Shown: positions 45,793 to 57,479 of the stretch, piece after piece | Numbering within the stretch: position 1 is the stretch's first letter | Layout: every line of letters starts with the position of its first letter | DNA from: Fomitopsis serialis | Lineage: Eukaryota > Basidiomycota > Agaricomycetes > Polyporales > Fomitopsidaceae | Reading direction: 5' to 3' | Length of the DNA stretch: 64,000 nucleotides | Assembly: GCF_022376445.1 (NCBI RefSeq) | Contig: NW_025955023.1 | Location: forward strand, 124,001-188,000 | Position numbers and translations under genes: made by a program | The notes under the pieces: generated by a model | The model's database searches: none | Told to the model about the DNA's origin: nothing | What the model saw: only the letters and a program-made list of their open reading frames with translations

Positions 45793-48700
45793 ATGGATAC
45801 CTTCTTCCGCAAGAAGAACCGCCCCCGGCAGTCCTCTCTTTCCTCCCCCGATGACCGTTCCCTCCGCCCGCTCTCTTACTCCTCCATAGCCACAAGCCGT
45901 TCCGGCGAGTCTACCCGTCAGTCTCGAGTGTCACCGTCTGTCTCTCCTCTTGAAAGTCAACATCCCCACCTGTCCAGTCTATCCCAACACCTCCATCGAC
46001 TCGCCTCCGTCGATGAGTTCCAATTCCCGCGTCCCGACGACGAGCAGATTGAGGCCATGTTCCAGAACATCATGCGCTCCCGAGGCCTGGAAGACCTCCC
46101 AAACGTCACTGTTGATCAGAAGTGGAGCATGGTCTGGAGCGACGAGCAGCTTAAGTGGAAGGAGGAGAGGCAGCGCGAGGAGCAGACTAGGAAACAGCAC
46201 TATGCGCCCGGTCAGCCTGCCTCGTTTGTTGATGGAACTCCGGAGTGGTACATCAAAAGATTCCTCGACAAGACCATTACGCCCAAGCAGGCGATGGGTC
46301 TGGGCGTGTCGCTGAGGAGCAAGGATGTCGAGTGAGTCCGTTCCAGGCGAAGCCCGGCGCTCTGCTCACCGCGTCTTCAGTTGGTTCAAAGACTTCATAT
46401 CCCTCCAAGGCACCTCCGTCCTAACACAGACTCTGCTCCACATAAGTCGCAAGGGTCCTCAGAGGTACGCAGCGACCCTTGCTTCAAACCAGACGCGTCC
46501 TAATACGCTCGTACAGACGGAAAGATGACATTGATCTCGAATACGAGATTGCGAAGTGTGTCAAGCACATACTCAATAACTCTGTGCGTTCTATCCCGTC
46601 GGACTTGATTTCACAAGTTGAATCGAGGGAACTGTAGGCTGCAATCAAAGATGCGACCAGCCACCCGCAAATTGTCATGCAATTCACCTCCTCGTTAAAT
46701 AGCCCGCATCTGCCAACCAAGAAGATCGTGTTGGAGGTACTGACTGGTCTGGCGTTGCTCGAAAACGGTCAGATGGCGACACTCGTGTTGGAGGCCCTCG
46801 AGTCCCTTAGCACGTCCAATGGCGAGCCGTCGTCCTCCTATGCTTATTGGTTCAAGTCTCTCGAGTCCGTTCTCTCGGGCAGGGGCAAAATGGGCACTAG
46901 GGTCGGTGCAAGCGAAGAAGTCAAGAGAAATGCAGGACAGGACGGCTCACTGAACGAATATGCGGTATGTCCGCAGCCTTGACTGTTGCACGCCCGAACT
47001 CTGACATCATTATAGGTGGCAAACCTGTTTCTAGTCCTCGCCATACTCAACCGCCCGAGCGAGCTCGATGTGCGCGTACATCAGCGGTCCCAGATGGACG
47101 CTGCAGGACTACAACGCATTCTGACGCTGTGTCGTGCTTTTGGCGTCCAGTCTGTCGACTTTCCCATCGAGCAGATTGAGAATCGTTTCGCCGAGGATGA
47201 GGATAAGTTGAGGGCTCAGCTGGACTCACAGACGTTGCGTGATCTGTCAAGCGTCGAGGACGTATACGGCGCACTGAAGGTCAAGACTGATGACTCCAAG
47301 GCTCAAGACTATCTGCTGTCGATGCTGCAGCACTTGCTCCTTGTCCGCGAGGAAGGACCGGACATGGTCCATACCTTCCAGGTCCTCGATACACTTGTCA
47401 CCGATGTTGTCATGGACAAGCGATACAATCGCGGAGAGCAGAGACTCGGTCAATCGGTCGCCCGTATCATTGCGCAATTGAACGAGGCTGACCGATATCA
47501 GCAATCGAGGGGGATCTTGCGACAGCGAACAGTGCTGCACTGCAGTATCGACATGAGAAGGAGCTACTAGAAGCGGAAGTTGCACAGGGGTCAGACGGGC
47601 TGGTGGGTACGCTCAAGGAGAAGGTCGTGAAGCTCGAGGAGAAGCTGAAGGTCTCAAGAGAGAACACGTCGCGGCTCAAAGGTCAGTTGGATACGCAGAA
47701 GGCTGGCTATGAAGAGCAGATCGCACAGCTCGAGGCGCAGATCATGGAGCTCTTCCGGATGCTCAAGGAGGTCGGGAAAGGTGTGAACAAGATCTTTGAG
47801 AACGCTGGCGGGATGGACCGCAAGTCCCTCATTGAGACACTCGAGAAGCACTTTGAGCGGAACAAGACGATTAGCATTTTGGAGGGGCGAGACAAGCGAA
47901 AGAAGAAGAAGGGCGAGCAGGGGGAAGACAGTGACGAAGACGATATGGAAGATGAAACCACGCCCAAGAAAGCGGGGAGCCTCAGAAGGCGTCGCCCTTC
48001 GCAGTCCAAGGGTCGGGCCAAGTCCACGAAGACCACCAGTGTGGCGGAAGCCGCTGCCGCTGCGCACACATCACAGTTCATGGACGCCGACGATGCCCTT
48101 GTACAAGAACAGATTCAACAGCAGCTGGCGGAAGGTGCCATGGTACGTTTCTCTTCTTCCTCCGTCACTCTACCTTATTCATACGGAGTCAGTACCCTAA
48201 CCGCAATGGACCGCTGGCAAGTCCTCGGAGCGTTCGAGGTTCCCCACGACGCAAGGACAATATGCGCCCGCCACTGGGCGAATTCGTGGCATCGTCGTCA
48301 AAGCTCAGTCAAGTGCTTGCCCCTTCCGACGATCTTGCTAGTGAACGCAGTGTTGGCTCCGTCGCTGACGAAGACATCGAAAGTGACTTCGGGCGGACAT
48401 CTTCGACTCGTAGCGGCTTCTCCACACTCACAGACCCCACCTCAGTCAGCTCTGCTACCTCCGTCGACAGCAGTCGATTTTCAGCGTTCGGACCGGGAGA
48501 GCAAAGTAAATACCTTCCCATCTCGATAGATGAAGACGCAGCTGGTGCACCGCCGCCTCCTCCGCCTCCTCCACCGCCACCGCCTCCACCACCGCCGCCT
48601 CTCCCTGATGGCTTGTCAGCTCCTGGTTCCGGACCGCCCCCACCACCACCACCGCCCCCACCGCCGCCGCCTCCCATGGGGCGTATACCGATCCCTTCTT

Positions 48701-50961
48701 CTGCGAGCACCATCGTATCCCCAGCTCTTACATCTGGCTACCGAACGGGGACATCTTCTGCTGCTCCTTCCGCACCCAATTCTGCTCGATCGTCTACATT
48801 CCTTGGCCAGAACATTAGTAATCTGCTGTCAGCGCGTAAAGATTTGTCAATAACGCCAGGCACGAAGATGAAGCAGCTTCAGTGGGACAAGTTACCCCAG
48901 CAGCAGGCGGCGAAGACTGTGTTCAGTGACGAAGAGCCTTCGAAGGAAGAGCAGTGGATGCGCAAACTTCAGTCGGATGGCGTATGGATGGAAATGGAGG
49001 AAGACTTCAAAGCTAAGCAGCTCGTGATCAATCTTATGGGTGAGTCTTCGTAGATCTATCCCCATCTGCTCAATGGTTTACACCGTACGAAGCGAAACAA
49101 AAACGTGCTGAACTCAAGAGTGTGCTCGACCCACAAACGAAAAAGCGCGTCGGTATGTCGGTCCCTCTTACTTAATAGAGTGAGGACTGAGCACTGGGGC
49201 AGAGATTCTCATCCAGACCGTTAAGAGGCTGCAGCCGGAAGAGATAGCGATGAAGATCAGGCACTTCGACCAGGGAGTGTGTACCCCGGTGTTCTTGAGC
49301 GAACTCAAGCCCGTGTTACCGAATCCTGAGCAGGTACGCTTCAAACTATCTATCCCTTTTCGCTCTAAAACAATACTTCCAGGTCGGCAAGCTCAACGTT
49401 TACCGCCATGCAGACCCCGAAGAGCTTGCCGGTCTTCATCCTTCAGATCGATTGATGGTTCAGCTCATCAAGCTCGATCGTCTCGCGCCACGGATAGAAG
49501 GCATGTTATACAAGTGCACCTTCGAGGAGACATGGGCCTTACTTGACGATGTACGTCTTCTCCTCCCCTTACAATGGTGAAGATGTCGACAGCTGTGAAA
49601 CCATAGAGCGCTCGAAAGCTATCAGAAGCCGGTAATGCACTGCTTCATGCGAAGCATTTCAAGGAGCTGCTAAGCGTAAGTCTTCCCCTTCAACGTCAGA
49701 TTCTCACTAAAACCCATAGGCGCAAAGCTGATTCTCTTGATTGGAAACTACATGAATGGCACGGGTGTGAAGGGCGGCGCGTTCGGTTTCAGAGTGAGCA
49801 GCATCAATAAGGTATATATGATTCTCGAGGGCTCCAGGACTGCGCTCAGCAGCCACCTTTCGTAGTTGGTTGACACGAAGTCCGTACACAACACTACGCT
49901 TCTCCACTTCCTGGAGCGTACAGTGGCGAAGCATTTTCCTGACATGGAAGCCTTCTTGGACGAGTTGAGTGCTCCAGCAGAGGCGTACAGAGGTTGGTAC
50001 TGTCTAAAGCGTGATTGATCAGGTGCTCATTGCGTTCTGCACAGTGAGCTTACAGGATGTCCGTAAAAGTCTCGGAGAGCTACGCGAAGGTCTCAAATCG
50101 ATACGTCGAGAATTGACAGAGCACTTCGCGGACGCCGAGCAAACGGACCGCTACGGATCGCAGATGTGGGCATTTGTCAGAGAGGCCGCATCCCAAGTCG
50201 AAGATCTCGTGGATGATGTGAACAACGCCGACACAATCTATTCGGAGGTAGTCAAGTTCTACGGCGAAGATGTCAAGCAAATGAACTCGACCGAATTCTA
50301 TGGTATCTTCAAAACATTTGTTACGTCTTACAGAGTAAGTTACATGGAACCCCAGTAACTTACGAGTCTCACCGCCTGTGTCTTGTAGAAATGCAAGTCA
50401 GACAATCAAGCTATTGCCGATGAGCGGCTGGCGGCGGAGAAGAGAAGACAGGCTGCTGAAGAGTCGAAGGCCAATAGACAGAAGGCTCTCGAAGACAACA
50501 CAGTGGAAGAGAGCGAGGACACGGCCGTCCTGGACAACCTATTGGAGAAGCTCCGGAGCGGCGACACAGTGGGGCGCAAGGCTCGACGAACGCGACCAAA
50601 TACTGTGGCGCGCCCTGCAGCTCCTCTGTCACTCGATCCTGATGCACTCTTGGGAGTGGATATTAATCCCGGTAACACAACCGTAGACATCGCGAAGGAT
50701 ATGCTCGCGCGTCTCAAGTCGGATGGCTTCAGCACGCAGCCACCGCCGCCTTCCACTGTTACATCAATTCATCAAAGGCGAAGTCGACGCAGGCTGGATG
50801 CAGGTTCCGTGGACCTTCTGTCCGAGGAAGTGGATGCATTGGCTGCATCTGAACGCGAGGCAACGGTGCGTGCGATAGCTGATGATGGGGATTCAGCAAC
50901 GGAGGAATCTACACTAGTCAATTCAGTTCTGGATGATGAGAGTGTGTCAGGTGTATCATAG
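45793..50961 (+). CDS. Diaphanous-related formin (GBD-FH3, FH1, FH2, DAD)
   Basis: Rho-controlled actin nucleator for polarised growth and septation. The start MDTFFRKKNRPRQSSLSS is followed by a GBD/FH3 armadillo region (VDEFQFPRPDDEQIEAMFQN; IVLEVLTGLALLENGQ; VANLFLVLAILNRPSE). A coiled coil follows (LKEKVVKLEEKLKVSRENTS). FH1 (48548-48676) holds two proline runs of 17 and 14 residues. FH2 begins MKQLQWDKLPQQQ and contains ILLIGNYMNGTGVKGGAFGF and DTKSVHNTTLLHFLERTV. The C-terminus has a DAD, DNLLEKLRSGDTVGRKARR, then a long Ser-rich tail to 50961. Near 47505 the frame shifts by one base between DRYQQ and AIEGDLATANSAAL with no good intron. This may be sequence error, since both sides are clearly coding. 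Confidence 0.93.
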
Positions 50962-52346
50962 TGTGCTTCGCTTGCCTCTATCTCTATAACTACATTGTTG
51001 TGATCATATCCTGGATACCCTTTTGTGCTGCATATATTGAGGGCATCTGATCTTAGTTGTATTGTACTGCCAGTTTACTGTGCATTGAATACAAATGTAC
51101 TCACCATTTGTTGAAATGTGCTCTAATCAATGTACACATGCCTAGGCAAAGCTTGATAATCACAACATGTGTGACCTCTGCAGTTTGCAAATTGGAACCA
51201 AGCACAACTTTTCCAAGGCAAGGAACTCAATATTACAGCAGAAATGATAAATTGACTTGTGGACCATGCCTGGCAATACAATTTCAGTTGTGATATCTGG
51301 GTCTGTCAAGAAACACATTGAATCAGCAGTGCTTGGACATTCTTTTGACAAATGCATTCATGTACACTAATCTGAGAGACTTCCATGCATTACTGAACCA
51401 TTTAATTGAGAAACCATAGCAATAATCTGGCACAAGACATTCTAAAGAAGTTAGGAAGTATCATAGTAGTGACAGAGATGTTCACATTTATGTAGCTCAT
51501 CATTCTCATTGTGGCAATACAAGAGGGAGGGATCATGGCACAAGAGCTACCAGAGAAGCTCACATTGCCTTATATGGTGGGCAACCTTCCAAATTCAGTA
51601 ATTCACAGTAAAGTGAATGTCTGGTGCTTCATGCAGATAAATCACAAGATCTTCATAGAGCAATATGACATGTTTCTGAGCCTGTGACATGCACCAAACA
51701 AAGCCATATATGGAGTGTAAGCAGTAATATTATGTACAAGCATGAAAGTTAGCAATCTTGCCCATTCTGGCTCTGCTGGGGCAAAATAAAGCATTCTCCT
51801 GATGTTGGTTGACAGACTGTTGCACCCAAGCAATAGGTTCATCCTGAATGAGGACAAACTTCTTCCTAGGTCCTGTGGTAGTAAGCTTAAGGCAATGAGC
51901 AATAGAATGTATAATTGAATAGTTATCACTGACCTTGAGTAATATCTGATAGCTGATTTGACTATGTAGGAAAGTATATCACTTGACTTTCCTAATATAG
52001 TAATAGACTTGTGTACTGAACTAACACCCTTAGTTAGTATATAACTTGATGACTGACTATCACACTTGGATAATAAATTTGAGAACTATTAAAAAAGTAA
52101 GTGTCTAGCATACTTGTTGGTTAGTATTTAAGCTGATTTGCTATTCATTAAGCAAGTTTTACACAGAGCCAACTTGTGTAGCTATTTGGAGGTAAGCAGA
52201 GATTTTTTGCAAAGTAAGTCTGTGTGGGTAAACTGCCAGGATATCAGTATTATGATATTGCAGACAAAGACTTACACATACAAGCATTGCTCCAGCTTTG
52301 GCAGAGATGCACAAAGACTTGCTGGGGAGAGGGCCATGGCTGGCAG
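50962..52346. other. AT-rich interval with degraded repeats
   Basis: Composition turns AT-rich directly after the formin stop. No gene is seen. One minus-strand stretch (51642-51929) may be an integrase remnant. Confidence 0.6.
51642..51929 (-). pseudogene. Possible retrotransposon integrase remnant
   Basis: The 95-codon minus-strand frame includes EPEWARLLTFMLVHN followed by TPYMALFGACHRL. The spacing of W, LL, HN and TPY-x-ALFG recalls the end of the Ty3/gypsy or Ty1/copia integrase core. No catalytic motif is preserved, so this is only a suggestion. Confidence 0.25.
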
Positions 52347-52348
52347 TA

Positions 52349-52529
52349 CTGTATCGGGCTGGGATCTCGGCCGGACAGTACTCGTCAGTTGACCCATGGC
52401 TCATTCCAGGTCTTACAAAACATACGCATAGAGAGGATGTGAGATCGACTGTATGCGTATGTTTTGTAAGACTGGATGAGCCATGGGCGACTGACCGAGT
52501 ACTGTCCGGCCGAGATCCCGCCGATACAG
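52349..52529. mobile_element. Foldback MITE, about 83-nt arms, TA-flanked
   Basis: Almost the whole 181-bp element is an inverted repeat. The left arm starts CTGTATCGGGCTGGGATCTC, and the right arm is its reverse complement with a few changes. A spacer of about 15-20 bp lies between. TA dinucleotides flank it (52347-52348, 52530-52531). A related uninterrupted site at about 55117-55172 shows the same flanking sequence without the element, which supports a true insertion. Confidence 0.85.
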
Positions 52530-52734
52530 TATGATTCCATTGGTTTAGATACATGAGAAATATTCCAATTTAGTAAGTAAGCTGCCATGTATTGTGCATC
52601 TTGTATAAATTGCTATATTCAAAGGACACTGTCTGTCATGGTGAAGAACACAGACTTACACTAAGACTTGCATATGGAATCATTATTGCCTTTGCTGGAT
52701 ATTCCAGTAATGCCTACTCTCAATGGTAATGGAC

Positions 52735-53050
52735 CTTGGGTGAGAGAGTGGGAGGACAGCAAGAGAGTGGGAGGATCGACGGGAGAGTGGGAGGATGGGC
52801 GGGAGCCGGTTTTTGGTGGTGCAGTGGACGAGCGGATGGTGGGAAAGGGTGAGGGGGTGGCAGGGACGGGCAGGGCTGCAGGTGAGTCCAAACCCACGTG
52901 AGCGAGCTCACTAACCGCATGCACAGGACATGGCACATGCAGAAAATGTGCATGACGACCATGAGCATGCAGAGCCAATGCTCTGTGTGCAGGCATGGCG
53001 GACAAACACATGGCAGGCAGACAAGCGGCAAGTGGGCGGGTGGCAGTAGT
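52735..53050. repeat. Purine/GC-rich low-complexity minisatellite-like block
   Basis: Degenerate repetition of GAGAGTGGGAGGA-type units (about 52742-52800), then GCAGGCA/GGCAGGCAGACA units. Roughly the reverse-complement style of the block at 54770-54940. Open frames through it are composition artefacts. Confidence 0.6.
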
Positions 53051-53052
53051 GC

Positions 53053-53150
53053 ATTGCATGGGTATGGATAACCCATGTGGGTCATGGGTATGGGTATGCA
53101 TGGGTATGGGTAGCCAAAATCTGACCCATGAACCCATGTGACCCATGGAC
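53053..53150. repeat. CATGGGTATGGG low-complexity array
   Basis: Repeated CATGGGTATGGGTA and ACCCATG words in both orientations, separating the purine-rich block from ordinary AT-rich DNA. Confidence 0.7.
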
Positions 53151-53725
53151 TACTGCAGTGCTAATCCAGCAGTAGAATATGGTAACTGCTTGTCAGATAG
53201 TCTGTGCTGTGTATCAGTCAGCCTATATGGTAACCCTGAAGCTGCACTGGAGTTATTTGCAATGACAGTATGGTAAAGTTCCCTTTCAGCAACCAGAAGA
53301 CAAAGTTTCATTAAGTTATGCTCCAATGAAAGATACACAGACTGCTGAAGTTGTCAAAATGATGACAACAAGTGCATTACAGTGTGGGTGCCATCATGCT
53401 CAAAATAATCTGACCTTGTCTTTCTAACTCATAATGATAGCTACTCCAGTGCCATGTATCTATGAGCTGAAATCCAAAATATGACCAGACTGAATCTTAC
53501 CATGTAATTGTCCACGACGGACAGCCAGTGATACTGTTTACTTTAATCTTTTGCTAGGCATCTGTGACATGGCCACTCCTGATAGCGTAAGAAGGATCAG
53601 TATGGATACTGTGTCAAGGCCCTTTTGAGATGAACACTAGACCTGCAGTTCCAGTTTTACATTTAGCATAGATGCATTGTTAGTTAATTCACTGAATCCA
53701 GGATTTCAGCAATGTAGTAGGGCTA
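53151..53725. other. AT-rich DNA, nothing recognised
   Basis: No ORF, repeat boundary or RNA gene is seen. Confidence 0.5.
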
Positions 53726-53730
53726 TGATC

Positions 53731-54338
53731 TGTCACGTTCCGTGCCACCAAGGCCAACTCCGAACTCCAGTTCCGTTCTCTCCGTCTCTGTTTCTCCAAA
53801 CTCCGGTCTTATTGTATTCGCTTAGCCTATCTTCTCCCGCATTACAATCAGCGTACCGCATGGTCTCTATCTTGCACGGACAATTAGCTTATTGTATTCG
53901 CTCTGGTTACTAACATCTCCAGTCTTCCGTTATTGTTCTCTGTATCTCTTCCTCCGTCTTATTGTCTTCCGTTCACAATTAGACTCACTGTATATAAGGT
54001 CAAACTGTAGCACTGTTGTACTCCAGTTCAAATATCTTGTTTAACCAATCCAAATTCCTTTCCTCCGAACTCCTGTCTGAACTCCGGACTTCCATCCGAC
54101 CTCTGTCTAACTTCTCTCTTTCTCTCGCTCTCGTCTTCTCCTCCTTCTCCCTCCAACTCTATCTCCGGCTCTGGACTCCGTCATAGTCCATCTCTGCCCA
54201 AGTCCAAATAGAGGACCCCGTCAAGTTCTCCCAAGGGTGTTGTCAATAGCTTTGCCAAGTCCTCACTCCACTGCACTCCGAAACTCCGGACTTCGTAACT
54301 CTGGCCTCGGACTTCGTCTCGAGCGCACGGTCATAACA
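53731..54338 (+). mobile_element. Solo LTR with 5-bp target-site duplication
   Basis: A 608-bp segment begins TGTCACGTTCCG and ends CGGTCATAACA, i.e. with the TG...CA ends of an LTR. It is flanked by the perfect direct repeat TGATC (53726-53730 and 54339-54343). Inside lies a TATA-like TATATAAGG (53991-53999) with a long CT-rich stretch after it, fitting LTR promoter and R/U5 parts. No internal retrotransposon DNA adjoins either side, so one LTR remains after recombination between two. The TGTCAC...TAACA ends suggest Ty3/gypsy, but that is inference. Confidence 0.9.
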
Positions 54339-54709
54339 TGATCATGCTCTTTTTAAGAAATCATGGTCCCAGTTGTGTCACTTACTAACTAGCAATGCAT
54401 TAAGCTCTCAATGAAAATGTCCACATCATGGGCTGGTCATGTTCATCCCCTGGCCCTATTTATCATATGTTGGTGAAAAACCTGTGACATAAGGCAGTAT
54501 TCAGTGATGATGATTAGTAAATCAACCTAATATGCTCCTCTTCTCTGAGGCTAGTCTATGTGGCAGACTATTCATATTCATTGCACAATGCCACATCTAG
54601 CCTGTGTTTCAGTTACATTGTGGGTGTAGGGTGGGCGGGTTCTGCCATCTACACTCGCTCGTGCTGGGACCACACCCGCTGTCGACTGTTTACTCATCGG
54701 CTGTGTCTG

Positions 54710-55110
54710 CGTGCAGGGCAGACACCCTGCATGCTTGCAGTTGGCGTGTACTGCATGGTCCCCACTCGCCCACCTGCTTGCTCTCCTGCTCACCCTCCCA
54801 TCTCTTCACTCTCCTGCCCATCCACCAGCTTGTCCTCCCACTTGCCGCCCATCTGCCCACCATCCACTTACCCGCACACTTTCCTGCCTGCGCACCTGCC
54901 TGTGTGTACATTCACTGGTGGTGTCTGTGTGCTAGGCATTTGCCTGGCATGCTTGCGGTCGGTGTGCGTGCTGTGGCCTGTTCTCTCGCCTCCTTGCCTA
55001 CCTGCCTGTCCAGTTGTCTGGTTGTCTGCCCATCGGCCACGTTTGCATGTGGGGCACTGGCCCTATGCACTCGCAGGTGGTGTGTTGTGCACATCCCAGC
55101 TCTGGCCATG
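54710..55110. repeat. CT/GC-rich low-complexity block
   Basis: Degenerate CCCATCC, CCTGCC and CACTCTCCTGCCCA words give long open frames full of Cys, Pro and Leu on both strands. These are composition artefacts rather than genes. Compare the mirror-like block at 52735-53050. Confidence 0.55.
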
Positions 55111-55172
55111 GTCACCACTTGCTGGGGAGAGGGCCATAACTGGCAGTACGATCCCTTTTGTTGGATACATGT

Positions 55173-55960
55173 CAGTTTGTGAGTAAAACATTGGGACTAC
55201 ATCAGAAGTTAAGCTCAGCAAGACAGCTAATATATTGTCTGCATAGAGTACTGACATATCTTCCACATTTTGCACCACCTAGCTGCCATCTCATGGCATA
55301 AACATTCAGAGTAGCCTGCTAATTTATTATGTTGTTCTAATGTGAGGAGCATAGTTTGCAATTATGAGCAACATCCCAATTGAGTAAGTATTTACATATT
55401 GATATGAGACTCTCCATTGAGAACACAGACATTATGGATCTATTTCTTACTTGATGAATTGCCAAGTTAATTACCAATATTACCAAAATACTGAACAGTA
55501 TTACTGGTTTGTGTTGATATCAACAAAGAGAAAATAGCTTGGAAATGTTGCAAAGAAGTATGCCTCTAGATCACTAGCACTCAAAGAAGGGGGATCAGGG
55601 AGGTCTACAGTAACAACTACTCAGCTGGGACTTGCTGTTGTACAAGTATGAGCCCTTGATCAGAGAGAACTTTTGATACAGAAGGATGTGTCTCAATAAA
55701 TTGTTAACAGTACTTCCCCAAGTACAAACCAATCAACAGTAGACAGAGAAGTATACCAGTAAGAAATCTGAAAAAAGGCCCTTCCAGAATTGTCATGTTA
55801 TACAAGGAATACAACCAAAGACTGTCTAGTTTGCTCTCACCATTTGTACACTGAAGTGAACAGTTACCAGGCACTGACCAGTAGTGCAAAGCCATACTAT
55901 GGTATGTTACTGGATTGGAGCTCAGCCAATAGTAATGGGCTAATGTATGATGTGAATCAA
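55173..55960. other. AT-rich DNA, nothing recognised
   Basis: Ordinary AT-rich sequence between the low-complexity block and the Tc1 element. Confidence 0.5.
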
Positions 55961-55964
55961 TGTA

Positions 55965-57477
55965 CACTGAGGAGGGACAAAAGAAAATGGACACGCACCA
56001 TTCGAGAAAATACCCCATCAACCGTAATATCTACAGTACCTATGATATCTGATAATGATACATTCATATAGATGTACTCCTGTATCGACTGTTAGTAGCA
56101 CATGGGGAGTGGAAAATGTGTCCCAAAGAGACAAAATAATTTTTGCAATCATGTGACTTTTGACCCAAGTTGTCACCCTCGCGCAGCACAACAATCCTCC
56201 CGTTTCTCTTCATTCTTGCACCCACATACTCATGGTCTACACCTCTCCAACTAAATGTGGCCGCATTGTCGAGCAGCGTCGATCGGCAGGACTATCCGAG
56301 ATATCGCGAAGGAGTTCTCCATGGCTCCACAAACAGTGTCTAACATTGTAAAGAAGTTCAAGACCTATGGCAGCTGTCGCCCACGTCCAAATCAGGCCGC
56401 CCACACAAGCTGACCATTTCAGACGCGAAGTTTGCTGTTCTTACAGCTTGATCGGCACGTGTACAGAATGCCTCTGAGCTGCAGCGGAACTACCTCCCTG
56501 ATGTCACACCAAAAACACTACACCGTGCGCTTCGTTCTCAGGGTTGTTTGCTGCGTCCCTTTCCTTTCAAGCATCACAAACGGGCAAGGTTGATTTGGGC
56601 ATGAGGTGTGCAGGGTTGGAAGGAGTGGGAATGGAACACGGTCATATTTTCCAATGAGTCAAAATTCAATCTCATTCACTCGGATGGCCGGGAATGGTGT
56701 TGGAGGAGGGTGGGGGATGCCTATCAAGAGAGATATGTGCAGAAGACGAAGAAATTTGGAGGTGGGAGCTTGATGTGTGGGGCTGCATCACTGCGAAGGG
56801 TGTAGGATGACTTCATCGCATTACTGGAATCATGCGCGCAGCAGATTACATCCAAATCCTTCAGCAAGACCTTCTTGGGACCCTGGACGACTATCATATG
56901 AAACCTCAGCACCATTTCTTCCAGCAGGACAATGACCCGAAACATTCTTCTCGGGTGGCAAAGATGTGGATCGCAAAACATCATCTCCATACTCTGCCCT
57001 GGCCAGCACAAAGCCCCGATATGAATGCCATAGAGCATCTAGGATGTCCTTGATAGGAGGGTACGCGCACGGAGCCCTCACCCAAGTTCAGTCGACCAGT
57101 TATGGGAGGTTCTGCAGGAGGAGTGGTCGAGGATTAGTTTGGGAGTGGTGCAGAAATTGTATGTGAGTATGCCAAATCGTGTTGCAGAGCTGATGAGTGC
57201 TTGGGGTGGCAATACTCGCTATTGATTCAAGTTCGTCGTAAGTGTCCATCTTTCATAGCTTTCGGCATGCTCACTCAACCTGCTGCCAGCCTCATTACCA
57301 AATGGGAATTCAATCGCTCACAGACGCTCATTCCGAAGGACGAGGGATCCAAATCTTTTCATGCATGATATGTTGGACGTATGCTACAATTACATATCAT
57401 TTGTGAGCTCGTAAACTCTGCGCGACTGCGTGTTTCATAGTTTTTGTCACATGTCCAGATTCTTTTGTCCCTCAGTG
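55965..57477 (+). mobile_element. Tc1/mariner-type DNA transposon, about 1.5 kb
   Basis: Terminal inverted repeats frame the element: left CACTGAGGAGGGACAAAAGA and right the reverse complement of CACTGAGGGACAAAAGAATC, differing mainly by a 2-bp indel and a few bases. Both ends abut TA (55963-55964, 57478-57479). The interior holds a degenerate transposase gene on the plus strand (56232-57225). Size, ends and target duplication are those of Tc1-like elements. Confidence 0.88.
56232..57225 (+). pseudogene. Tc1-type transposase, inactivated
   Basis: Pieces in order are a helix-turn-helix (KCGRIVEQRRSAGLS and FSMAPQTVSNIVKKFKTYGS), a GRPHKLT linker, HRALRSQGCLLRPFPFKHHK, the first catalytic block VIFSNESKFNLIHSDG, a WGC region, HHFFQQDNDPKHSSRVAKMW with the second Asp, and PAQSPDMNAIEH with the final acidic position. 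The end is GNTRY and a stop. The first catalytic Asp (normally FSDES) is Asn here. Frame changes near 56290 and stops within the former ORF also inactivate it. Confidence 0.88.
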
Positions 57478-57479
57478 TA

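Noticed and set aside
53053..53150. Regular ACCCATG/CATGGGT words considered as a CRISPR-like or telomeric array
   Set aside because: Units are 6-14 bp, irregular, with no spacers, and do not match the TTAGGG-type telomere repeat. It is low-complexity DNA in a eukaryote.
54560..55186. Two overlapping frames of about 200 codons rich in Cys and Pro
   Set aside because: They run through low-complexity CT-rich DNA, are open in more than one frame and strand, and show no domain. Composition explains them.
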